Below the pieces are notes generated by a model. The model was not told the origin of the DNA. It was given only the letters and a program-made list of their open reading frames with translations, and made no database searches. The translations under genes and the position numbers were made by a program. From the NCBI GenBank assembly GCA_002914805.1, contig JXTB01000195.1:551149-615148 (forward strand): 64,000 nt of DNA, given 5' to 3'. Positions 38,992-50,638 of the stretch are shown piece by piece (positions within the stretch are counted from its first letter, which is position 1; each line of letters starts with the position of its first letter). The stretch is from Parasponia andersonii. Lineage: Eukaryota > Streptophyta > Magnoliopsida > Rosales > Cannabaceae.

Positions 38992-39420
38992 TTAGGCTAT
39001 CTTTGGTAGGAAGAGAAAGGGAGAGGAAAGAATAAATTTAAGGGAAAAGTAGATGGAAACAAAATAAGTAGGGTTGTTTGGTAGGAGAGAAAAGAGAAGG
39101 AAAGAGAAAAATAGAAAGAAGAGGGGAGGGAAAAGAATAGTAGCCCCAAACAAAAAATTTCCTCCCAAAAATGAGGAGAAATTGGGAAGAAATTTTTTTT
39201 ATTAATGTATGAAAGTGAAATTACTAAAATAATTTTATATATTAATTTTAAAATTTTAATAATAAAGATAAAATAATCATTTTAAAATAAATTAATTTTT
39301 TTTCCTCATTCTATACTAAACAAGAATAAAAAAAAAAGACATTTTTTTTTATATCCTACACATTTTCTTTTCTCTCCTAATTTTTTTTCTTTTCTAATAA
39401 ATATATCCTTAAAAAATATA
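38992..39420 (+). repeat. MITE-like purine-rich element
   Basis: Starts GGCTATCTTTGGTAGGAAGA with a second GTTTGGTAGGAGAGAAAAGA start at about 39079. The right end reads TTTTCTTTTCTCTCCTAATT, roughly inverse to the start. Related to the element at 22005. Boundaries are approximate. Confidence 0.4.
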
Positions 39421-39730
39421 TCCTTAAAGAACACTTTAACTTTAAAAAAGAATACGTAGTCATGATTAAACATCGATAATAAGAACTCATTTAAATTGCT
39501 TACCCAATAGCATATCTATAATCTATAACATTATTAAAAGAGTGAATGCCCGCCGGAAAATCTCTGATTTCATCTATCTATTTTGGCATTTATCCAACTG
39601 TTCATTTGTTCATGTACTTTACCATTTTGTATTTGTTCCGCTCATGTATTTTGGCATTGACTGTATTCTAAATTAAATGTCAATGATACTAATATGGCCT
39701 ATTATATATATATATATATATCTATATATA

Positions 39731-39963
39731 GGTTGCCAAACTATTTCTTTTTTTTACTTATAGGATAAATATTTTTTTTAGTTGTTAGATCGTCGTCTAA
39801 TAGTAATCTAATGATTATAATAAAATACATGAAAAGACGTGTATCATTAATACTATTTTTCTCTCTTATTTTTTACAATAAAAAAATATATATGCTAAAT
39901 TTTTATTAGTCAAATTGATACCTATACATAAATAAAAAAAAAAAATACCTACTCAATCTGCCC
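39731..39963 (+). repeat. MITE-like repeat, copy D (most complete)
   Basis: Full-length copy of the dispersed family. Left end GGTTGCCAAACTATTTC then TTTTTTTTACTTATAGGAT; right end AAATACCTACTCAATCTGCC. The ends are imperfect inverted repeats. Both sides are (TA)n runs (39703-39730 and 39964-39977). Interior words ATCGTCGTCTAATAGTA, GAAAAGACGTGTATCATTAA and TAAATTTTTATTAGTCAAAT identify the other copies. Confidence 0.7.
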
Positions 39964-39979
39964 ATATATATATATATGT

Positions 39980-41541
39980 ATACTAATATAGTAATATTGT
40001 GTAATTAAAGATTGATGCTCTACGATCCAAGCTCTTGCTGGTGGCCATGGTTGAAATGAAGACCAACTGGCCAAATAGTTTATATTTCACTTTATGCAGC
40101 TTTTGCGTAGGCTTACGTGGTCACCACGGTTCGAGCACCCAAGTGCAGGCACTTTCCTGGCCGACTGTGTTTTGTATTTACTCCACGAAGTTTAACCAAA
40201 AACAAAAAAAAAACAAAAAAAAAAGTGGTTATCAGCATATATATATATATAAATATTCTGAAGTATTTTTTTTTTCCGTAAATTTAATTATATTTTTTGA
40301 TTTGTATATGTTTATATTTTAAATATTTATAAATATGCACCTGCTGTATATAAATTAATAAACAAATTTCTCGTAGAATTTGAATTAAAAATATTTTATT
40401 TTTGTTTACTAACACAAAAAATCTATTAAATATAACTTTAAATACTCGATACAAATCACCTAATCCGTATACAAATTTGTAAAAATTTGAAATATAAAGA
40501 TATAATTTTATACAAGCTAAATGACAATATTAAAATTAAAGAAATATCATATTTAAGAGTATTTATTTTTTGTAATTGTCCTTATATGTATATATATATT
40601 CTTTCCTTTTAAAACAAGAACGAAATTCGTTCATTATCATTATCAAGTGGCTTCATTACAATAATCAATCCAATGTAAAAATCAAATTACAAAGAACTCA
40701 TATAGTAAACGAATAATCGATAATGCCATTAAATTCTACAAATTAACAGTCAGGAGCAAAATGCGAGACCAATAATGGGTATTCGAACTCTATTAAAAAT
40801 TTCTATTTTGACCTATAAATCATCCTCTGCTTTTAAAGTTTACTTTTTTCAATTATGACTGTAACAAATCTCTGTAAACCAATTTTCAGCATGATAAATT
40901 TTCAAGATCTTAACCTTGTACTTGTTAGATCTAAAAAACATTACATAAAATGGCGTAAAAATAATTAAAATCAACAAAACCTACACAAAACTTATAATCA
41001 TGTGGGATGACGGAGATCTATAGTGACATATACATTTACAAAAAAAAAAGTTATTAAATATAAAAAGGTTAAAACCAAAAGAGAAAAATCCTAATGGATG
41101 GAGAGATCCTAGGATCTCCCTATTCAATAGTTGAAATCTAGATATAGATAGATTAGAGTTAGAGATTAGAGTTAGAGAGAGGCAGAGTCTCTGGCCAAAA
41201 AGGGCGGCCATATGTATCATGCTATGTTATAATCTTTGTATTTTTCTTTTTTTTTTAAAAAAAAAAAATCATATTTTTCAAAAAAAAAAGTACCGAAAAA
41301 ATTTGTAGCTTCACTTTCCATATAATGACCGCGACCCATATTAAGAGACCAAGACTAATCAAAGTAAAATGGACATATCTAGGAGTTTTTCTAGCTCAAA
41401 TCACATTTTTTACAACTACTTATCAAGATTTAATAGCCTTATGGTAAATAATATTTTTAGAATCACTTCTCAAAATAGACCTAATCAAAGTGAAATAGGT
41501 AGAGTAAGGAGATTTTCAAGCCCAAATGACCTTTTAAGAAC
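39980..41541. other. AT-rich intergenic DNA, no gene seen
   Basis: Frames at 40035-40322 and 40981-41220 show no domain. This is the left flank of the Tat-type retrotransposon. Confidence 0.55.
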
Positions 41542-42360
41542 TGTTGGAGCGGTTTCCACCAGCTATTCACATGTTGCTGAACTGCTGATGTTACACCTTC
41601 TAACTGTCTTCGTATCTTTGCTATCCCAAAATGCTCCCGGCTTCGGGAGGATCGGAGAGGCAGGGGTGGTCACCTGCAAAGACTCTCCGATGCTTAAGGC
41701 AGATATTTACCCCTGAGATTGAGTAGCAAAGATTCGGTTTTTCTCTTGCTTATAAACCCTTTTTTTTTTTTAAATACTTCTTTTTCATATGCATACATGC
41801 CTCCCTTTTAGGCACGCATGACTCATATATATATAGTCCTGAAATTGTGAATCTCCTAGTTCTCAATCCCAGGACCGAGTACCTTTTTTGTCAAGACTTT
41901 CTCTAGAGGTCACGAGCCGAGATTACCGTGATCCCCCCTGCACCGCTGTAGCCTAGTTTCCGCCGTCCCCTATGGCTCGAGTCTGTCAGGAGCGAGATTT
42001 GGACAAATCGCTGTTCTGTCAGGACGGCTTGCCCCCTATGCACACCTACTCAAGATCGCATTAAATGCTCTGTCTGGGTCTGGAGCTATGAGTTGCTATC
42101 CATTGTACTATGGTGGAAGACCTTTGGGGCTTCCGACCCCCAACTGTCGAGGTAAGAATCGGGCTGGGCCGAGTCCATCCAGGGTCTGGGATGGGCTCGG
42201 CCCTAACCTCGGATAGCCCAATGGCCGATGTGGTACCACATGCGACTCGCGTGGCCTTTAGCTAGTCACTCTCGACACATATCAGACGGTGGGCCCTATT
42301 TGTGATCTGTTCTGCCACTTAATCGTCTACGTGGTGTATGATTTGGGAACGGGTCCCACA
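41542..42360 (-). repeat. 3' LTR of the Tat element (left)
   Basis: Plus strand TGTTGGAGCGG...GGTCCCACA. Colinear with the right LTR and equal in length. In the first ~115 bp there are about eight differences, nearly all transitions, as expected from an old, methylated copy. Confidence 0.9.
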
Positions 42361-42385
42361 ACTGCTCTCATTTCCCTACTTGATG
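42361..42385 (-). other. Polypurine tract of the Tat element
   Basis: On the minus strand AAGTAGGGAAATGAGAGCAG directly precedes the 3' LTR, the expected site of plus-strand priming. Confidence 0.6.
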
Positions 42386-42700
42386 GATTCGTATCCATCA
42401 AGTGGGGAAATTGTTTCTCCGTTCTTCCAATTTGAGGGAAACACGTGGCTCCCCCTTGCCGACGCGGAGGCACACTATCCCATGTCACAAAATTTTTTCT
42501 AAATTTCGAAGTTCCGACGGTTTGGTCTCCCTTGCTCTCCCATTTTCCAGAAAAACTCTTCGGCTCCCCCTCTATAAAAGCTGCATTTATGCTTATTTGC
42601 TACTTTACAAAGATCTTCAATTATTCTAGCCTCGTTAAATCTTAGGGTTTCTGACTTCTCCCCTTTCTAGAGACTTTTGCTCTTTCAATCGTATCTAGAA

Positions 42701-45700
42701 TGATGGCCTCGAAGCACCCTGTCATGGACTCGGAGTTGGATTCGCTGAAGAGATAGCTCTGTCTCCCCAGCGGAGTCACGCTATAAAGGGTCGAGGGTCC
42801 TGCGGATTGGTATCTACGTCCCTCTGCCCCTGAAGGCTCTATTATTTTGGGAAGAAAATATCTGGAATAGCTGTGATTCCCTCTTCCTCCTCTGATCCAC
42901 CAGTTCTTCGCTTTGACGGAGATCTACCTGATGTAGTTAAATGCAAACGGGGTCATGATTCTGATGGGGCTCTCTGCCCTGTCAGTTCTTTATAACCTGT
43001 ATATCGACTTAGAGGTGGTCTTTTATGCTTACAAACTCACCCTCATCCCCAAAAAGAGTTCCTACCCCACCTTTTACCGTCAACCGCTCCCGAGACGTCA
43101 CATTTTCTGGGGCTTGCTGAGGTCGGACAAGCAATGGGACTCTCACTCTAGGCTATACGCCGTTGGAGAGGCGTGGTGCTCCCCTTGGGTGAATGGAGAG
43201 CACTTCCAAATTCCCTCAGTTTTCCTACAGAGTAAGTGCTAGGTCGTAATTTTCAGGTATGCGTTTTCCTCGTCTATTATTGCTCACGTTATTTTGTCTT
43301 GTGTAGTCTCTGCAGAAGAAAATAAGTTTGAGCCACATTTGTCAGCGGGGTGGCTCAAAGGCTTGGAAGGGATCGTCATCTTTGGATCTCCTGGGGACTG
43401 TCGACACATCCAGGCTGCCCTCAATCCCCAGGTGATGAATATGATACTCAGGATGGTCTCATATCTTCCCCTCCCTCTGGACATCTAGGTTATCACGAAG
43501 CACCTGCGGAGCCGAATTGATGCCTCTGCCCTGAACTGATTTCGCCAGGATGAGCACGATCGCATCGCCATGGTGGGTCGTCAGCTTACGGCTTCAAGCC
43601 AGTTGGTGGGTTCCAACAACTTGGTGGTGCCGACTAGCCATAAGCTCGAAGAGGCCGTGAGGTTCGTGGCCGAAGAGTACGTCAAGCTCCGTAGGGAGGA
43701 AGCCGCCGCCCCTAAGAGGGCAAGAGGTGGGTTCATTTCCGCATCCTTGAGCTTCATCGATCGGGTTATGGCCGTGATCTAACCATGTTACTTGTTCTTT
43801 ACAGGTTCTGAGACGAGCCCCTCGGTATACCCCTCCCACGTCAAGAGGGGTACTGATGGGCATAAGGCTCGCCCCAAGGCAACCGCTGGTCGTCGTCTCG
43901 TGGTGTCTTCAGAGGATGAAGTGCCCGTGGTCCCCTGCTATAATGCAAGCAGACCTCCGTCCAGGGAAACGTCGGCCACATAGGCCGTATATGGCAAGGG
44001 GATGCCCTTGAGTCTGCCTAGGGGGTCTGCTGCACCAACTTCTTCCACTCCCGACTCTGGTTCGAAAACGAGCGCGGGGTCGGGTACTGCTTATCTCGAT
44101 GGGGAGATCGACGAGCTCAGTGGGGGGGCTCCGAGGTTGAAATCCCGGCTGTCTTCCCCTCCTCCGGTCTCAATAAAGCGGCACCACGAGGTTGGCTCAT
44201 CTAAAGAAGAAGAGGGCCCAGCAGAGAAGAGGGGCAGGGTTGCCCCCTCTTCTGACAGTGATGATGACGGGACCATATTGACCCTTCTGAGGAGAAGAAA
44301 GTCTGTGTGCAATGGACCATCAGGAAGGGATGCACCGCCTCCCGTTGTCACCGATGGCGCTCTCGGCGGCGCCCAGCTTTCTTCCGTCCCTGCCACTGCT
44401 GCTTCGGGGGCGTGCCCAGTCGAGGGAGGGGTGCCCTCACGGTTGGCAAGGTGGAGTTGCGTTCTGCAGATACAGACAACGCCCAAAGAGAGGGTTCAGC
44501 CACAGAACCCGAGCTGAAGGCGCTCTCCTTAGAGAACGTCGAGCTTGTCGCTAGCCGTACCTTCGCGCAGGTTTGGCTCGTCTGGTTGCCTCCATACTTC
44601 TCAGCATCCTTTCTAGATGCTAACCTTTTTTTATTTATCTTGCAGCTAGCCGCCATCCGGTCTTTCTATTCCTCTTGTGTCAGGGCCCTGACCGAGGTGT
44701 TGAACTCTCGCTCTACATTGGCCAGGCGCAGCGAGACTGCCCTTGCCGAGTTGAGGACTGACTTCGACTTATATCAGAACCTCGATAAGGCTAGGATCAG
44801 TAGCGCAGTGGCTCACGCCCTGAGTGTCGAGAGGGTCAGGCGCGATGAGCTAGCTGTGAGACTGGCCGAAGCGGAGGCCGATGGGCTTGCTCAATCCGAG
44901 GCTGTTAGATTGGCACAAAACGAGCTCAAGATCAAGGAGCAAGAGCTGCAGAGTGCTGGCATGGAGATGGGGCTGGCCTTCCTCACTTACGATAGGGCTA
45001 TTAATGACCCTAAAGAGGCTAAGAAAGCCGAAGCCAGAGCCAAACTGGAGGCCCATTCTCTGCAACACAGACTCAACCGGTCGAATAAGGTAAGACGACA
45101 TCTTTACTTGGACCACATAAAATTGATGGGGGCTCAAGTAGAGTTATCTCGCAAGCACGGCGAAGACCTTACTGACATTAACACCTTATTGGTCGACTTG
45201 TCGCAGTGGCAGGCGGAGCTGAGGCTGATGGCACTGAGGGATAGACTAGCGGACGCAGAAAAACTAAAAACGAGGTATCAGAGGCAGGTGGATGTCCTTT
45301 CTGTGGAAAGTTACAGGTCTGCCTGAGAGAATAGGGAATTCGAAGGCCACGCGGAGGTGGTAATGCCAGACCAATTTGATGAGCAGAAAGGCATCCAGAG
45401 AAACCACTATTCCGTCAAGTACTACATGCAGCAGCTTGGGGATGGGATCAACATCGCGAACCCCGCTGATGTGCTGAAGATGCTTGTTGTGGAAAAGAAC
45501 AGGCCCTCTATATCTACCTCTGTTGCCAAAGAGCTTATCCCCATTTTCGGTCCGCCAGATCAAACTTTAGAAGTCCCTGGCGATCAGTCTGGTCTTGGGG
45601 ATTTAACTGGTGAGGCGTCTGGTGCGGTCATTTTATCCAGCGACGACTCCGACCCTGGTACTTCACCCTCCACCGGGGCTAGTCCAAGCGCCGAAACTGG

Positions 45701-45728
45701 CTGCGCTCCCCTGGCCGGAGGTAATTAG
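42701..45728 (+). pseudogene. Antisense accessory gene of the Tat element (Transposase_28-type N-terminus, coiled coil)
   Basis: Opposite strand to gag-pol. A start at 42701 (MMASKHPVMDSELDSLKR) meets a stop after 18 codons. 42955-43242 carries the 'putative gypsy type transposon' signature (LSALSVLYNLYIDLEV, FWGLLRSDKQWDSHSRLY). 43570-43782 reads HKLEEAVRFVAEEYVKLRRE. 44002-44517 is a Ser/Pro-rich acidic linker. 44646-45326 is a long coiled coil (LNSRSTLARRSETALAELR and following). 45357-45728 is an acidic Ser/Pro tail. Splice-like junctions exist at GCGCAG|GTTTGG (44570) with CTTGCAG at 44645, at ACAGA|GTAAGT near 43231 with GTGTAG near 43306, and at TTTACAG|GTTCTG near 43804. Its function is unknown even in intact relatives. 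Stops and frame breaks make this copy a pseudogene. Confidence 0.75.
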
Positions 45729-46325
45729 GGTCCCTAATTTTGTATATTTGTAAAGTTGACCCTCGTTGTAACCATCTGCATAAATAATAAGAATAGTGCA
45801 ATTCTCCTTAGTCTATTCTTTTTTTCTTTATTGACCACGTCTAGGGTAAAGTTGACCCTTGTTGTAACCGTCTCGAATCGGTCGTAGATGATTTCGAGTT
45901 ATTAGTAAGTCCTCCTCGAGCTATGATCGACTAGATTAGTTCTGGAGATAGGGATGTTAGCTCTGGCCCATCCAGATCTAAGGAGATATAACTTCTGTTA
46001 TGACTTGTCTTGGCAGAGTTTGACCCGCGTGTGTGGCTGGACTTCTCCGACCCCAAATGGGACCACGCTCGGAATCAGCTCCAGGAGCTGGTTAATCACT
46101 GTCTAGATCCGTCGTTGTAGAGGAAAAGGCTAGGCTCGGCTCTCATCGGGAACAGACTGGGTGTTACCACTCTGACGTGTCTCTGCGAGTCCGACCAAGA
46201 CCCGCTTCTCGCAGATAGAACCTTTGGGTGCGCGTCCCCGTCGATCGTTCCCTTTGTATCTTTTGGAAATAATAAACAGGACCTGATTTTAACTTCTATC
46301 TTAATGCTTGGTGTGTGCATAATAA

Positions 46326-46550
46326 AATGTTGTTTGGGGAGGGTCTACTTCCAACTGGTAGACCCTAACCCTTTTAACCTTTCCATTGCATGCGGCTAAA
46401 ACTTTGTCTGGATGGGATTTGCTTCCAACGGGTAGACCCTGACCTCTCCAACCTTTGCTTTGCATGTCGCTAAAATGTTGTCTGGGAGGGTCTGCTTCCA
46501 ACGGGTAGAACCTGACCCATCTGTGCTTTCCTTTTAGGGTAGGTCGCAAA
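46326..46550. repeat. ~76-bp tandem repeat, three copies
   Basis: TTCCAAC(T/G)GGTAGACCCTGAC-type phrases recur with GGGAGGGTCT(A/G)CTTCCAAC at about 46335, 46409 and 46485, each followed by a CTTTGCATG(T/C)-GCTAAAA stretch. It lies between the convergent ends of pol and the antisense gene. Confidence 0.8.
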
Positions 46551-46558
46551 CTTTTGCT

Positions 46559-47018
46559 GCGCGACTCTTCCTTCTTCGTACATTTTCTCGGGCCATCGGT
46601 AAGGATTTTATTGCATGATGTGATCCCCATAGTACGATCATTTTCGCGGTCTGCTGGTAGATTTTTGGTTGCTCAGCTCTTTCCTCTTCGTANNNNNNNN
46701 NNNNNNNNNNNNNNNNNNNNNNNNNNNNNNNNNNNNNNNNNNNNNNNNNNNNNGCAGCTCTTTCCTCTTCGTACATTTTCTCGGGTCGTCGACGAGTGAC
46801 GTGATCCCTATAGTACGATCATTTTCGAGGTCTGCTGGCAAGTTTTCGGTTGCACAACTCTTTCTTCTTCGTATGTTTTCTCGGGTCGTCGACAAGCGAC
46901 GTGATCCCCATAGTACGATCGTTTTCGAGGTCTGCTGGCAAGTTTTCAGTTGCGCAGCTCTTTCCTCTTCGTACATTTTCTCGGGTCATCAACAAGCGAT
47001 ATGATCCCCATAGTACGA
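46559..47018. repeat. 100-bp tandem array interrupted by an assembly gap
   Basis: GCAGCTCTTTCCTCTTCGTA starts at 46754 and 46954, with a variant at 46854, so the period is 100 bp. Each unit has TTTTCTCGGGTCGTC, GTGATCCCCATAGTACGATC and GTCTGCTGGCAAGTTTTC. A longer first unit begins near 46559 and another unit runs into the gap. Confidence 0.9.
46693..46753. other. Run of 61 Ns (assembly gap)
   Basis: The gap sits inside the 100-bp array; the true number of units here is unknown and the array may be larger. A lone N is also present at 55073. Confidence 0.99.
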
Positions 47019-47027
47019 TGCTTGATT

Positions 47028-47335
47028 ACGTGAATAGTGCGTAGGGTCTGCCACTGTGGGCAGACCCCTTTTCCATAGCAATCCAAAAGATAAATCCATA
47101 CGGCAAAAAGGTAACTTAACCTGTTTTGGATTTAAGCTATTCAATAATATAAGTATTCACGTGGGTCTTGCATGTGTCTCACACGTGAATAGTGCGTGGG
47201 GTCCGCCACTGTGGGCAGACCCCTTTTCCATAGCAATCCAAAAGATAAATCCATGCGGCAAAAAGGGAACTTAACCTGTTTTGGATTTAAGCTTTTCAAT
47301 AATATAAGCATTCACATGAGTCTTACATCACATAC
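47028..47335. repeat. 155-bp tandem duplication
   Basis: ACGTGAATAGTGCGT(A/G)GGGT begins at 47028 and 47183, each followed by the palindromic GTCTGCC-ACTGTG-GGCAGAC and CTTTTCCATAGCAATCCAAA. It lies just downstream of the pol stop, in what would be the element's 3' untranslated region. Confidence 0.9.
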
Positions 47336-47355
47336 ACGTGTTCTCATACGTGATA

Positions 47356-48500
47356 CTATTTTAAGTGCTGAGCGTTCCACGTGTTCGGCAAGTCTTTTTC
47401 GGTCTTAAGTTCCTTCAAGACATACGCACCATTGTCAAGTGCTTTGATCACCTCATCGGGCTCAATCTAATTGTAGTCCAGTTTCAAGGAATTCTCTGTT
47501 CTGACTTTCAAGACCTAATTCCCGACGTTGAATGGTCGAACATTAATATTCTTTGCGAAGTAGGACCTAGCCTGCTGGTGGTATGAAGCCAGATGGACCA
47601 GAGCCATGTTTCTCATTTCTTTCAGGAGGTCTGTGTTGTGGCTTAACTGCCGTTCATTTAAGGGGGGATCTCTTACCACTTCGGAGCGAAGGGTCGGGAG
47701 GCCGACCTCGGTCGGGATCACAGCCTCTGATCCATAGACCATGGCGAATGGCGTTCTTCCAGTCGACCTCCGCTCCGTGGTTCGGTGGGCCCACATAACG
47801 GCCGGTAGCTCTTCTAATCACCTGCCTTTAGCCTCTTGCAAGTTCTTTTTGATATTGCTGAATATGGCTTTGTGCGTTGCCTCTGCTTGGCCATTCTTCT
47901 GAGGGTAGTTCACGGAAGAGAAACTGAGCCTTATATCATACAGCTCGCACAACTCCTTGAGCTTAGCATTTTGGAACTGTGTGCCATGATCGGCGTGTAT
48001 CTCTTTCGGAATCCCGTATCGACAGATTATATTTTTCCAAATGAAGTTAATTGTGTCTGCTTTGTTTACGGTCACGTAGGCTTCAGCCTCTACCCATTTG
48101 GTGAAATAATCTATGGCTAGCAGGACATACCTTCTTCCCCTTGGACTTCTGGGGAGCTCTCCGATGATGTCCAAACCCCACTTGGCGAATGGCCAGGGTG
48201 TTATGTTCGAATGGAGATCCTCCACGGGTTGGCATTTCATTGGGGCGAACCTCTGGCACTTATCATATTTTTTGACGAACTAGGCTGCTTTTGTCATCAT
48301 GTATGGCTAGAAGTATCCGGCCGTCAGAGCCTTGTGGGCGAGACTACGTCCACCAGAGTGGTTGCCGCATACTCCCTCGTGGATTTCTTCCATCAGTTTC
48401 TGCGTTTCGACGGGACCTACACACTACAGCATCGGCCCCATTGTCGATCTCCTATATAGTTGTTCCCCCACCATCGAGTATCTGGCAGCCTTCAGCCTGA
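47356..48500 (-). pseudogene. Tat integrase
   Basis: Zinc-binding region: EIHEGVCGNHSGGRSLAHK, then KKYDKCQRFAPMKC, where the first Cys of the HHCC set appears replaced by Tyr. Catalytic core (47818-48240): WGLDIIGELP (Asp), EIHADHGTQF (Asp) and KNGQAEATHKAI (Glu), so all three acids are retained. C-terminal part (47515-47796): RTTERRSTGRTPFAMVYG. The chain ends near TWNAQHLK with TAG at 47356-47358. Internal stops split it. Integrase joins element DNA to the host genome. Confidence 0.88.
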
Positions 48501-48513
48501 TCGACCTCACTTC

Positions 48514-49154
48514 TTAGGGATCTGGGGGTAGGTTCTCCAATGCCAAATACTGGGTGATGGGTTTCATCCATCCCTCGTCTACGGAGCTAGCTGCAAATAC
48601 ATGACGTGCGGGGGTCTTTGAGGGGTCTTTCATGTTCCTGTCCTCCAGGAGAATCTCTGCATGTCCCGTTCCTCTGGTCGATGCGCTCTTAGCTAGCTCA
48701 TCGGCCTTCTGGTTCATTTCTCTGGAAATCTGTTTGATATTAAAGCTGCTAAAGTGGGCTTTCACCTCCATTACTTTGGAGAAGTACCTGTGTAATCTCG
48801 GCTCTTTTACTTCGAAGTTTCCCTTGACCTGACCCACAACCAACTGCGAGCCAGTCAATACTGTGATGCTCTCTACTCCGAAATGCAGGCCAGTTCAAGG
48901 CCTTGCGGTATGGCCTCATACTCCGCCTCGTTATTCGTTACCTGGAAACTGAGCCTCAAGGCTTTCTTTACTCTGAATCTTGTTGGGATCTGCAGGACTA
49001 TCCTGATACTTGACCCCGAGGCGTTCGTGGATCCGTCGGTGTAGAGGGTCCAGGCTGAAGGGTGGCAGAGGTGAGACATTTGAAGCGGATCGTGCAGCTC
49101 GCCGAAGGATTTGATTTCCACCAGGAAATCCACTATGACCTGCCTTTTCTTCAT
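48514..49154 (-). pseudogene. Second (archaeal-type) RNase H of the Tat element
   Basis: WTLYTDGSTNASGSS (Asp), TNNEAEYEAIPQGLELA (Glu) and REMNQKADELAKSAS (Asp) give a complete RNase H active-site set in a domain distinct from the RT-linked RNase H. This extra RNase H between pol RNase H and integrase is a known marker of the Tat lineage. A frame change near 48860 breaks it. Confidence 0.85.
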
Positions 49155-49211
49155 TAGTCGGTGCCAATACTCGATGTCGTATATTCCCAGCTTGATGGCC
49201 TACTTGGTTAG

Positions 49212-49540
49212 TCATCCCGATAGGTCTTGTTTGGCCAAGATCTGCCGGATGGGGAAATCCATGTACATGGTAACAGAGTATGCTTCAAAGTACTGCCTGA
49301 GTCTCTTCTTAGCGTTGACCAGAGCAAGAACCAGTTTTCCCACCATACTATATCGCGTCTCGGCATCCAGGAGCATGCGGCTCATATAGAACACTGGCTT
49401 CTGCTTGCTGTCTTCCTCGACGAATAGTACAATACTGATCGCTACTTCGGACACAGCTAAATAAGCGTATAGGCGCTCCCCCTCTGCCGGGGAAGCCAGG
49501 ATGGGCGGGTGACTTAGGTACAACTTGAGGTCTATCAGTG
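49212..49540 (-). pseudogene. RT-linked RNase H of the Tat element
   Basis: The frame reads LYAYLAVSEVAISIVL, KQKPVFYMSRMLLDAETRYS and AKKRLRQYFEAYSVT, the usual Ty3/gypsy RNase H following the reverse transcriptase. LYLAVSE in place of a DAS-type motif is common in Tat elements, where this domain is thought to have decayed to a connection role. Confidence 0.82.
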
Positions 49541-50620
49541 CCTTATCCTATTCCTCCCCCAAGCAATAATGGAGCTTCTCTTTATACACTGGAAAAAAGG
49601 CTTGCATCGGTTGGACATCTTGGAGACGAACCGGCTGAAGGTGGCTATCTTCCTGGCTAGGCGCTGGACTTTCCGAATAGTCGAGGGTCTCTACACGTCT
49701 GCGATACAGGACAACTGGGTAGAGTTGGCCTCGATACCCCTTCTGCTTACAATGTGCCCCAGGAACTGGCCGGAGGACACCCCAAACGCACATTTCTTGG
49801 GGTTCAGACGCATCCGATATTGCCTCAAAATCTGGAAACACTCGTCCAAATGTCCCAAATGACCTGAAGCTTCTCTGCTCTTTACGACCATATCATCAAT
49901 ATAGACTTCTATAGTTTTCCCTAGCTGTCTGGTGAATATTTTGTTCATGAGCCTCTGGTAGGTCACCCCCGCATTCTTCAAACCAAACGGCATGCATCTG
50001 TAACAGTACAGACCTCGCTCCGTAATAAAAGCCGTGTGGATCTGGTCTTCCTCGTACAGGGGGATCTGGTTGTATCCTGAGTAGGCATCCAAAAAACTCA
50101 TTTTGTCGAATCCTACCATTGCGTCTACCATCTGGTCGATCTTTGGTAGGGGGAAGCTATCCTTCGGGCAAGCTTTGTTCAAATTGGTGAAGTCTATACA
50201 AGTTCAGTCGTCACTATTCTTCTTCTTCACTACCACCGGGTTAGAGATCCAGGACGGTTATACGCATTCCATGATTAGGCCGTTCTCCAACAGCTTCTCT
50301 ACCTTCTTGTTGATCGCCCTGTTTTTCCTTGGCATGAACCCTCGGGGTCTCTGCCTGACCAAAGGGAAATTTGGATCTATGTTCTACCAGTGACAGGCAT
50401 ACGTGGGGTCAATCTCGGGCATGTCGTCGTGGGACCAAGCAAAGACGTCTTGGTTCTGCCTCAGGAATCCCAACAGCTCATTCTTTTCCTCTTCGGGCAA
50501 CAAGGCCTCGACTAATATTACCTTTGTCGGCCCTGCCTCTTTCAAAGGGACCGCCACGAGCTCCTCAATTGTAGACTCTGGTCTGTCGAACTCTTCCTCG
50601 ATCTGTTTCATGTATGCTAG
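49541..50620 (-). pseudogene. Reverse transcriptase of the Tat element
   Basis: 50384-50611 holds the RT lead-in (EEEKNELLGFLRQNQDVFAW, HDDMPEIDP). 49691-50182 holds the core: NKACPKDSFPLPKIDQMVD, MSFLDAYSGYNQI, CMPFGLKNAGVTYQRLMN, catalytic YIDD at 49892-49903 and GQFLGHIVSRRGIEAN. Stops occur between these blocks (for example near 50200-50260), so the domain is readable but not continuous. Confidence 0.92.
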
Positions 50621-50638
50621 CAGGCGGTCATTTGATTG

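Noticed and set aside
40035-40322. 95-aa ORF starting MLVAMVEMKTNWPNSLYF
   Set aside because: No recognisable domain, runs into AT microsatellite translation, no partner exons.
44091-44486. 131-aa minus-strand ORF under the antisense gene's linker
   Set aside because: Ser/Pro-rich shadow of the plus-strand linker. The element's gag-pol ends far upstream of it on that strand.
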